Origin: JAVKDP01 sp040222185
Lineage (GTDB): Bacteria; Bacteroidota; Rhodothermia; Balneolales; Balneolaceae
Assembly: GCA_040222185.1 (NCBI GenBank)
Contig: JAVKDP010000019.1
Span: 1-35,259 of the forward strand
Length of the DNA stretch: 35,259 bases
Direction: 5' to 3'
The notes below the pieces were generated by a model that was not told where the DNA came from, searched no databases, and saw only the letters and a program-made list of their open reading frames with translations. This document shows, in pieces, positions 15,001-23,200 of the stretch. Made by a program: the position numbers and the translations under genes. Every line of letters starts with the position of its first letter. Position 1 is the stretch's first letter.

Positions 15001-17115
15001 AACTCTTCAACAGTAGCTGGAATAGCTACCATAAGCGGAACTTTTAACGCAGTTTCTATTACTGATAACGCTACTGTCGAATTTGCCGAATTCAATAATC
15101 AATGGCAGTCATCAGTTGGTTCTGTCGTCAATGCTCAAAACTGGGATTTGGCTACAAACTGGAGTTCTGGCGTTGTTCCCATTTCTGGAGATAAAGTATT
15201 AATTCCTGCTACTCCGGCAGTCGGAAATAAACAGCCTGTAATCAATACTACTAATACCCAAATAGCTCAACTTTCTATTGAATCCAGTGCTTCAGTAACA
15301 ATTTCGGGTGGAAAAGAACTGATTGTGACTGGGAATCTTACGGGAAATGGAGAAGTGTTGGGAAGCAATACTGACTCCGTTACAATTGGTGGTGATTTAA
15401 AGATTTCTGATGTAACTGTGGGCTTTGTAAAACTTAATGGAATCATAAACCAGGATGTTACCACACCCAACAGCTTCGTAAACCTGGAACTGGATAATAC
15501 CAATGGCGCAGATTTCATAACTAATGTAGCTGTATCCGACACTTTGAAGTTAACCAATGGGACCTTGTTTATGCCAACTGGTACCAGCCTTATTGCAAAT
15601 AACAAAGAATACGGAAGTGGTAACATTCGTATGCAACAAAGGCTGTACGGTGTCAAAGGATGGCGGCTTCTCTCTTCGCCTTTCAACACGACGTATGGTG
15701 ATTTTCTTGACGGTACCGTCACTCAAGGGTTCACAGGGTCTACCCTGGGGAATGCACCAGCTGATAGTTTACAGCCCAATGTGCTAGTATATGATGAAAC
15801 ATATGTTGGCACAGATAACCAGCGGTTCCGAGCTCCCACTAATACAACTCAAAGCCTCACCCAGGGCCAGGGAATCTTTATGTTTGTTTTTGGTGATGTT
15901 TCAGCAGATTCCCGCTATAACAACTCACTACCTGATACCTTAGATGCAACAGGCCGGGAATGGGATGGAAATGGTACCGAAGTTGATTTTGGAGTTACCT
16001 ACACTACCACCGCTGATTCAGGCTGGAATTTAGTCGGAAACCCATTCCTGGCTACTATTGATTGGGATGATAATACCAACTGGATCAAAACCAATATGGA
16101 ATCAACCATATATATTTGGGATCCGGCAGCGAATAACGGTAATGGCGAATATTTAACCTGGAACGGAACCACCGGTACCCTACCAAATGGAGGGCTCATC
16201 CCCCCTTTTCAAGGCTTTTGGGTAAAAGCAAGCGATGGAAATCCCGTACTTAAAGTGAATAAAAAAGCAAAAACTACCGGAGGAAATTTTCTTAGAAAAC
16301 AAGCAGTCGATCTTTCTTCAGCCAATTCAGACATGCAAATAATTGATATCGATCTTAGCTCAACAAGCGGTCGATCTAAAAGAACAAATATCATGTTTTC
16401 TGACCAGGGGTTAAAAAGTAAAGACATGTTGGATGCATATAGGTTACTTCCCATGACAAACTCCTTTATTGAAATGCATACTCTGCTTGAAAATGGTACT
16501 GAGTTGGCTATCAACAGCTTACCAAGTGATTTTAACTCAAGGCTATTTATTCCCATATATGTTGGTTCCTACGAAAAAGGAGTACCAAAATCAGAAGAGC
16601 TAACCTTTACCTGGGGAGACTTACGAAGCATTCCTGAACATTGGATTCTTACTCTGATTGATAATGACACAGGAACAGAAGTAAATATTATGGAGGAAAA
16701 ATCCTATACCTTCTTCCACTCTACAAAAGCAAAAGCAGCTTATATATCCAGCCCATCTTATACCTCTTTTAAGATCAGGCAAAAGTCTTTAACTCAAAAC
16801 ACACGGTTCACACTCAAGGTTAGCACGGAACAAATCGAAAGAGATGTTCCGGAAGAAGTATTTCTTTCTCAAAACTATCCGAACCCATTTAATCCTACAA
16901 CTACCATTCCTTTTGGGTTGAACGAAGATTCAGGTGTAGAGCTTGTTATCTATGACGTTCTTGGCAGAAAGGTTCAGACCCTGGTTTCTGGTCCTCAATC
17001 GGCTGGTAAATACCAAATTCCATTCAGAGCTGGTAACCTGGCGAGTGGTGTATATTTCTATCGTTTGACCACTAATTCAAAGGTAATCACCAAGAAGCTG
17101 ATGCTTATCAAATAG
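9079..17115 (+). CDS. Giant T9SS-secreted DUF2341/LamG/cadherin-like surface protein, paralogue 1
   Basis: The 2678-residue protein has a signal peptide (cleavage likely after SYA at 27), DUF2341 (about 29-135) and a LamG-like domain (about 140-362). Two cadherin-like repeats follow (366-498 and 499-627), then a second concanavalin-like domain (628-893) with the calcium-loop-like DAQDADGDGD, three more repeats (896, 1034, 1169) and a third LamG-like domain (1302-1549). Next are an adhesin-type segment, Ig-like domains (about 1696-2004) and a beta-rich region with GWNLVGNPF. The T9SS sorting domain QNYPNPFNPTTTIPF occupies 2594-2678. Each cadherin-like repeat ends in a form of TLANYQAALRSVTYEN. 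The only two cysteines are C1852 and C1882. It is probably exported by T9SS and acts in adhesion or matrix formation; no catalytic domain is seen. The start is a TTG directly after an in-frame stop at 9070, so the exact start is uncertain. Confidence 0.85.
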   Translation: MLYKINYLYRFVVLLIVALFTSSVSYAQLDGYSSRIKAKVNASQVVGDSDLTNFPVLVSLTNVGLKTTGNGGLVYNANGYDISFTSNNATTLLSHQLESYDASTGAIEFWVRFPTLSATTDTEFYIYFGNSSISSDQSSTNVWDSNYKLVLHLDETASGPTNFTDASGEISSTDITDNATTAATGQIGGGREFDDPGTNDVISIADNGVSPLDITGNITISLWINGDDITTDSPDLIAKGDYTNGYSLWVSSDEEITFSVNGDDLESADNAVTDNTWYYIVATRNTNGDRIIYRNGVQVASDNSTQSFSVNNENVTLSSFGSWDFEGIMDEVRISNIVRDSAWIATEYNNQSSPGSFVVEINAEPILGSIESSSLIFNSGDSPASITSSLVISDGNDTNIESATVAITSKFDGTEDVLGFVNQNGITGSYSSSTGILSLSGSATLANYQAALRSVTYQNTDPAPNIAIRTISFTVNDGDDDSNTETRNIQVVKLNSAPTVSGIESSNLLYFAGGGEKTITNTIEIADLDDTNLDSAFIKISSGYLTAEDTLRFVNQLGITGSWDDVSGQLKLEGSASLASYQAALRSVTYENGSGSPTMTNRTISFSAHDGTEESSTITRNIEYPTAITELASYKSIGVFHYDAQDADGDGDAITNQPSNGTLSSWGDRSDNVSASTEDISASAPSGDEPTFNSFALGGRGAIVFDGNSGDNGDHYALEDNALVNGSFFEQKSFAAVLRTNDDLSGLQIIYEQGGSSNGYQISIKDGTAYAYAWSTNSSWTDGDNVSIDLGAVETNTTYIIIANHNQPTWQANINGGSIITSGLTAGTMNRHSGDPNIGEEDGTNDPATFTSNPTNTNNFTGEIAEFVSWNAPLSTTDFTNIYAFLSEKWLNTPPILSGIEVSALSYAEGDGAADITSTIILTDEDTGDDATEIDSAKVYISNGFVSSEDILAYTTALGISGSYNSSTGVLTLTGSTTTANYQAALRNITYRNTDITSPTASTREISFMVYDWDDASNVVTRNISVISSNSPPTLANLENSTLAFTEGDGATSISSALTLSDNDNTTLQGATVAFINNYFLGEDELDYTTALGITGSFNSMTGILSLSGTSTLANYQTALRNVTYENISTDPVTGVDRTIEIRVFDGTDNSATGSTRDISVSSANTVPALSNIEMETIFYQANQSSIISKAITITDPDDTNIDTVSFRITSNYNSSQDTLEFQSLFGITSSWEDGSGTLTLSGPASKADFQSAIRTVSYRSTVNAPTDTDRIVSITANDGDGNSNTVSRSISFSIPKSLSSLLVWLKGDSGTFTTTSGSTASTEGSDVGRWEDQSRNNNHFTATNSGTEPTFRTNISAINSQDAIEFPGSSGYRLEDIDAENYLNGLDELTIFFVLESDDINTDQGFWTAYEPNAAGQDRVFSIRYDSQGDNGLADDVITTGMRDLSTAFVMESFEAAQSNIGQIVMLKWSSELNYELYVDGVLSNPTFFQNIPTGVLTNVTTAIIGQGTKDLSGSWDGLIAEVILYGKELSKTEQEDIEDYLSAKYDIAIRSLTTATGGEAISADNANSTYTTLSGPRVQESFVGEFASGGTFVFNAPSGFEWDDTNLPAPGASVLPAFGGSTDLTVTFTSRTSSQITFTIGTESSTNPGEITFSNFRVRPTTGKLPNTGIITNSGTTGLGGSTNYGELIMVAGAKDSLVFSTQPTTSNVSSAISPAVHVQVVDQYGNSVEESLINVTIARNIVSGSGTLGGTTTVATNLFGIAEFDSLTLSATGSYTLTASGTGLTSATSSAFGVVATGQLTQFRVERVPSGNISNKQAGNPFNITVVAIDGKPDTVQTFTGTVNISSNCTLGTGEGTTANFVSGVLASHMISVSSIGTCTITATNSSGSETGTTNSFDVSPGGASASTSTISASPSAIFNDGFSTSTIIVQAKDSEGNNVTTGGEIIVLSTTSGSLSSVTDNSNGTYTAILNSSTVAGIATISGTFNAVSITDNATVEFAEFNNQWQSSVGSVVNAQNWDLATNWSSGVVPISGDKVLIPATPAVGNKQPVINTTNTQIAQLSIESSASVTISGGKELIVTGNLTGNGEVLGSNTDSVTIGGDLKISDVTVGFVKLNGIINQDVTTPNSFVNLELDNTNGADFITNVAVSDTLKLTNGTLFMPTGTSLIANNKEYGSGNIRMQQRLYGVKGWRLLSSPFNTTYGDFLDGTVTQGFTGSTLGNAPADSLQPNVLVYDETYVGTDNQRFRAPTNTTQSLTQGQGIFMFVFGDVSADSRYNNSLPDTLDATGREWDGNGTEVDFGVTYTTTADSGWNLVGNPFLATIDWDDNTNWIKTNMESTIYIWDPAANNGNGEYLTWNGTTGTLPNGGLIPPFQGFWVKASDGNPVLKVNKKAKTTGGNFLRKQAVDLSSANSDMQIIDIDLSSTSGRSKRTNIMFSDQGLKSKDMLDAYRLLPMTNSFIEMHTLLENGTELAINSLPSDFNSRLFIPIYVGSYEKGVPKSEELTFTWGDLRSIPEHWILTLIDNDTGTEVNIMEEKSYTFFHSTKAKAAYISSPSYTSFKIRQKSLTQNTRFTLKVSTEQIERDVPEEVFLSQNYPNPFNPTTTIPFGLNEDSGVELVIYDVLGRKVQTLVSGPQSAGKYQIPFRAGNLASGVYFYRLTTNSKVITKKLMLIK
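13882..13980 (+). repeat. Near-identical 99-base tract shared with paralogue 2 (copy 1)
   Basis: This tract and 22067-22165 differ at only four of 99 positions, and the first 44 bases are identical. Flanking sequence of the two genes differs at many synonymous sites. Gene conversion or recent exchange is the likely cause. Confidence 0.6.
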
Positions 17116-17254
17116 AATTATCTGCGCAAAAGTTAACTGCATCAGTTAGAATCGGCTAATCTTAAAGGTTTCAAATACTCCAAGTGGTATATTTAAGGAG
17201 TACAGAAACATAGTAGCATTGGCTACTTAACAATTTAAGGGTTCAGAACTTGTA
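17116..17254 (+). promoter_or_regulatory. Intergenic spacer between giant genes 1 and 2
   Basis: The 139-base spacer has no strong terminator. It holds a small hairpin, TAACTG/CAGTTA (17134-17148), without a T-run, and a second, AGTAGC/GCTACT with loop ATTG (about 17214-17229). Part of it (around GTTAGAATCGGCTAAT) resembles the spacer before gene 3, as expected if gene and spacer were duplicated together. Read-through from gene 1 is therefore possible. Confidence 0.4.
17232..17244 (+). promoter_or_regulatory. Shared 13-base leader element, copy 2
   Basis: AATTTAAGGGTTC is identical to 9066-9078 and lies 10 bases before the ATG of the second giant gene. Confidence 0.4.
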
Positions 17255-20200
17255 ATGTGTTTTAAGCGCAGTACACTTACTACAATAGTATTCCTCTTTC
17301 TATTTGGTCTTAGTGAAATAGCTCAAGCCCAACTTCCCGGCTATTCTAACAGGTTAAAGCTCAGGGTTAATGCTTCTCAGGTAATTGGTACTACCGACCT
17401 CACCAACTTTCCGGTTCTTATAAGTGTTACATTGAGTGATCTTGCAAGCGGTGCAGGAATTGTGCAGGATGCCCAGGGAGATGACATCGTTTTTACTGCT
17501 GCAAATGGTTCTACCATTCTGAGTCATCAAAGAGAGTCCTATAATTCAGGAACAGGAGCAATCGAATACTGGGTACGTTTCCCAACCCTTTCAGCTTCCA
17601 CTGATACCGAATTTTATATTCATTTTGGAAATCCCTCTGTTACTACCGATCAATCCAGTGAAAATGTATGGGATTCGAACTACAAACTGGTTTTGCATTT
17701 AGATGAAACTGCTGCCGGACCTACCACTTTTACGGATGCATCCGGAGAAATCAGTTCATCTATCAGTGATAATGGAACAGTAGCTACAACTGGGCAGATT
17801 GGTGGCGCCAGGGATTTTGATGATCCGGGAACCGGGGATCTTTTAACCATCGTTGATGGTGGTGTTTCTCCCCTGGATATTAGTGGTAACATTACCATTT
17901 CTTTGTGGGTTCGTATATCTAACCTCACTAGCGGACCTGATATACTCTCAAAGGGTACATATACCAATGGATATGCTGTCTGGTCAAATGGAAGTGGAAG
18001 TTTACGCTTTCAGATTAATAATGACGCACTTCAATCGCCGACTGGTCAAATTGCAGATAATGTTTGGGCTTATCTAGCTTTTACACGGGCATCAAATGGA
18101 GACAGGGTTATCTATACAAATGGGGCACAGGTGGCTGCCGATAACTCTATTGAGTCATTTGATGTAGATGATAATGATGTTACCCTATCTACAGCAGCTT
18201 TTGATTATGAAGGAGATCTGGATGAAGTCAGAATATCCAATATTACCAGGGATAGTGCCTGGATTGCCACTGAATATAATAATCAATTTGCTCCTGGAAC
18301 CTTCCTGACCCAAATCAATGCTGAGCCGGTATTGGCTTCCATTGAAGGTTCAACCATTACTTATAATTCTGGTGATTCTCCTACCCTTATAACATCCGCT
18401 CTAACCGTAGCAGATGGTGATGACACTAACATCACAAGCGCAACAATAGCTATAACATCTAATTTTGATTCTTCTGAAGATGTACTGGCATTTGTTGACC
18501 AAAACGGCATTACGGGTAGCTATGCGGCTCTTACCGGTATACTGACTCTAACAGGTTCTGCAACACTGGCCAATTACCAGACAGCTATCCGGAGTATTAC
18601 TTATGAAAATACGGATCCTGCCCCTAGCGAACTCACTCGTACAATCAGTATCACAATTAATGACGGAACTGATGATAGTAATACAGAAACAAGAGATATC
18701 AATGTTGTTAAAGTAAACATAGCTCCTACACTAAGTGCACTGGAATCAGGTTCTATCGTATACTTCGCGGGTGCTGGGGAAAAAATGATTACCTCAACTA
18801 TAGAAGTTGGTGACCTGGATGATGTAAACCTAGACAGTGCTATTGTTCAAATAACCAGTAACTACCTTTCTTCTGAAGATACATTAAGATTTATTGATGG
18901 AAATGGAATCACCGGAGCATGGACAGATGGCTCAGGAAGACTCAAGCTAACAGGTAGTGCCACCCTTTCTACTTACCAGGCAGCATTACGAACGGTTACT
19001 TATGAAAACCAGGCAGGTTCGCCCGATATGACAACCCGAACATTCAGCATTACAGTGAGTGATGGAACTGAAAATAGTACAACACTTACAAGAGATATTG
19101 AGTTTCCTGCTGATATTACTGAGTTGGCATCCTACAAAGGAACGGGTGTGTTCCATTTTGATGCTCAAGATGCCGACGGTGATGGAAACAGCGGTACCAA
19201 TCAACCTGCTGACGGAACCTTAACTACCTGGGGAGATCGATCGGATGATGTTGGAGCCAGTTCAACAAACATAGTTGCTACAGCTATTGGAGCAGATACA
19301 CCAACATTGGACGCCTCATATTTTGGTGGCAGAAGTGGGCTTTTCTTTGATTACAATTCTGGTAATGGTGGAGATACCTACCCTATTAATGATGATGTCC
19401 TGGTAAATACCGATTTTGGAAATTATACTCAAAAATCCTTTGCTGTAGTTTTTAGAACTGGAAACAGTACTTCGGGTTTACAGGTTATATACGAACAAGG
19501 TGGTGGTAGCCATGGGTATCAAATATCTATAAAAGCTGATACCGCATATGCTTTTGCCTGGAGTACAAATGCAGAATGGGTTAATGGCGATTACCAATCA
19601 ATTAATCTTGGGGCAGTAGAAACCAACACCTCTTATGTTATTATTGCAAGTCACGAACAAAGCTCTTTGACATGGCAAGCAAACATAAATGGAGGAACAA
19701 TTACGGCGAGTTCAGGAGCTGCCGGAACTATGAACAGGCATACCGGAGATGCTAATATCGGTGAAGAAGATGGTACCCGTGATCCTACTGATTTCAGCAA
19801 TTCTCCAGCTACAACCAATAACTTTGATGGCTTTGTTGGCGAACTTGTTTCATGGAATAACTCTTTAAGTAATACAGACTTCACAAATATATACGGCTTT
19901 TTAAGCGATAAATGGTTTAACACTCCTTCGGTGTTATCTGATATTGAAGTTTCTACACTTAGTTATAATGAAGCCGATCCGGCTACCGATATTACTGCTA
20001 CTCTCGTTCTTACAGATGTGGATACAGAAGATGATGCCACGGAAATTGACAGCGCTAAAGTATATATCTCTTCAGGTTTTGAAAGCACTGAAGATGTATT
20101 GGCTTATGCTACAGCACTTGGTATTACCGGGTCTTACGATTCAGGATCAGGTGTTCTTACATTAACCGGTTCTACAACTACAGCCAATTACCAGGCTGCT

Positions 20201-23200
20201 CTTAGAAATGTTACTTATCAAAACACAGAAACAACCAGCCCTTCGACTACTACAAGAGAAATCAGTTTTATAGTATATGATTGGGATGATTCCAGTGGTG
20301 TGGTAACCCGTGAGATTAATATCATCCCATCAAATGATGTTCCTGTGCTTGCTGGCCTTGAAGCCGGAACCATTGCATTTACTGAGGGTGATGCCGCTAC
20401 TGATATAACCGCTTTACTTACCATTACTGATACCGATGATACAAACCTCCAGGGCGCTACTGTTGCTTTTGATTTTGATAACTACTTCCTGGGAGAGGAT
20501 ATACTTGACTATACTGATGCCCTTGGAATTACCGGGTCTTTCAATAGTACAACTGGTGTACTTTCGCTAAGTGGAACTACAACACTTGCAAATTACCAGG
20601 CAGCACTTAGGAATGTTACTTATGAAAACATAAGCTCCGATCCGGTAACAGGAATTAACCGGACCATTGAAATCCGTGTATTTGATGGAATTGATAGCAG
20701 TATTGTAGGTACTACCCGTGATATTTCGGTAGCCAGTTCCAACACACTTCCTACCCTCGCATCTATTGAAGAGGCAAGTATTTTTTACCCGGTAGGAGAT
20801 TCTTCTCTTATTTCGGAGACAATTACTCTTACCGATCCTGATGACACCAATATTGAAACCGTAGTATTCCAGATTACCGGAAACTACAACAGTTCTGAAG
20901 ATTCACTCGTATTCCAGGATATTTTTGGTATTACAGATGCCTGGACTGATGGTACTGGTACTTTAACACTTACAGGCCCTGCTTCAAAAGCCGATTTTCA
21001 AGCGGCTATTCGGACTGTTAGATATCGGGCAAAAGACTTAATGGCTAACCCAACTGATACGGAACGAACTGTAAGTATTACTGCAAATGATGGGGATGGT
21101 GATAGTAATATTGAAACACGTACCATTTCCTTCAGTATTCCAAAATCCGTTTCAGATTTATTAGTCTGGTTAAAAGGTGATGCTGGAACGTTCACAACCA
21201 CTGGTGGTGCAGTTGCCAGCACCGACGGTAGTGATGTAGGTCGTTGGGAGGATCAAAGCGGCAATGCCAATCACTTCATTTCCTCTGGAACGGACCTTCC
21301 GGTTTTCCAGACCAATGAAGCTACTATAAACGATCAAAGTGCGATTGAATTCCCGGGTGCAGGATTTGCAGGAAATGTTCGCCTTGAAGATGCTGATGCT
21401 GAAACAAATTACCTTAATGGTCTGGATGAGCTTACTATATTTTTCGTAATCGAATCGGATGAGGTTAATACAGACAGAGGTTTCTGGGTTACAGAAGCTC
21501 CTAGTGGTACTGACCAGTTTTTTAGTATGAGATATGATGATGCCGGTGATAATGGTCTTGCTGATAATGTAATCACGACAGGGATGCGTGATTTGAATCC
21601 TGCTTTCGTGATGGAGAGTTTTGTGGATGCTCAAACTACTTCAGGTCAGATAGTGATGCTGAAATGGAAATCGGAAACTACTTATGACCTGTATGTGGAT
21701 GGAGTTTTAAGTAATCCAACATTTTCGACAAATATTCCGAGTGGATTCCTGACTAATCTTACTACTGCCATAATTGGGCAAGGTAGCCAGGATAGTGGCA
21801 CCAGCTGGGACGGCCTTATCGCTGAAGTTATCCTGTACGGTAAAGAAGTATCTATATCTGAACAAGAAGACATTGAGGACTATTTATCCACTAAATATGG
21901 TATAGCAATCCGTTCTTTAACTGCGGCTACAGGTGGGGAAGCTATTTCTGCCGATAGCTCAAATGTAACTAATGGATACATAACACTTACAGGGCCAAGA
22001 ATCCAGGAAAGTTTTGTGGGTGAATTTACCAGTGGTGGAACTTTTGTATTTAATGCCCCAACCGGATTTGAATGGGATGACACCAATCTACCAGCACCTG
22101 GCGCCAGCGTGTTACCTGCATTTGGAGGGAGTACAGAACTCACCGTAAGCTTTACCAGTCGAACTACTACTCAAATTACTTATACCATCGGCACTGAGTC
22201 GAGTACTAATCCGGGAGAAATTACATTTTCTGACTTCCGTGTACGCCCAACTACCGGAAACCTGCCTAATACAGGCAATATCACAAATACCGGAACTACC
22301 GGACTTGGTGGAAGTACCAATTATGGCTCTCTTACAATGGTATCCGGTACACAAATTGAGATGGAATATGCCGAACAACCTTCGACTTCCAATGTGAGTT
22401 CAGCGATCTCCCCTTCCGTTCGAATTCAATTGATTGACCAGTTCGGAAACCCAGTAGAAGAAAGTCGTGTGGATGTTTCCATAGTACGTAATATCGTAAG
22501 TGGTTCAGGTGGACTTTCTGGAACAACCACAGTTGAAACCAATCTTTTTGGAATTGCAGAATTTAATGATCTTAGTATTGATGCCACAGGAACCTATAAC
22601 TTAACTGCATCAAGTACCGGCCTTACAGATACCACAAGCACCGATTTTGATGTGGTAGTGATTGGCGAACTAACCCAGTTTACTGTTGAGCGTGTTCCTT
22701 CTGGCAATATCTCAGATAAACTGGCAGGTCAATCATTCAATATCACTGTAGTTGCAGTTGATGGCCAACCGGATACAGTAGAAACATTCACCGGAACGGT
22801 TAGTATCTCTTCAAACTGTAGTATGGGTGTTGGACAAGGGTCAACAGCCAGTTTTGTAGGAGGTGTCCTTGCTTCTCATACCGTATCTATTTCCAGTTTA
22901 GGTACTTGTACTATTACTGCTACCAATACCAGCGGATCAGAAACCGGAAACAGTAACACTTTTGATGTGACTCCTGGTGCCGCTTCAGCAACTACAACAA
23001 CTATTTCAGCTAGTCCTTCAGTAATATTAAATGATGGTTTTTCAACCTCTACTATAACTGTACAGCTTAAAGATGGCGAAGGTAATAACAGAACCATAGG
23101 CGGCGAAACAGTAGTGTTAAGTACTACCGATGGCTCTTTGAGTTCTGTGACTGATAATGCTGATGGAACCTATACAGCCATCCTTACTTCTTCTGTAGTA

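Noticed and set aside
17134..17148. TAACTG/CAGTTA hairpin after giant gene 1 as a terminator
   Set aside because: The stem is six base pairs with a three-base loop and no T-run follows.
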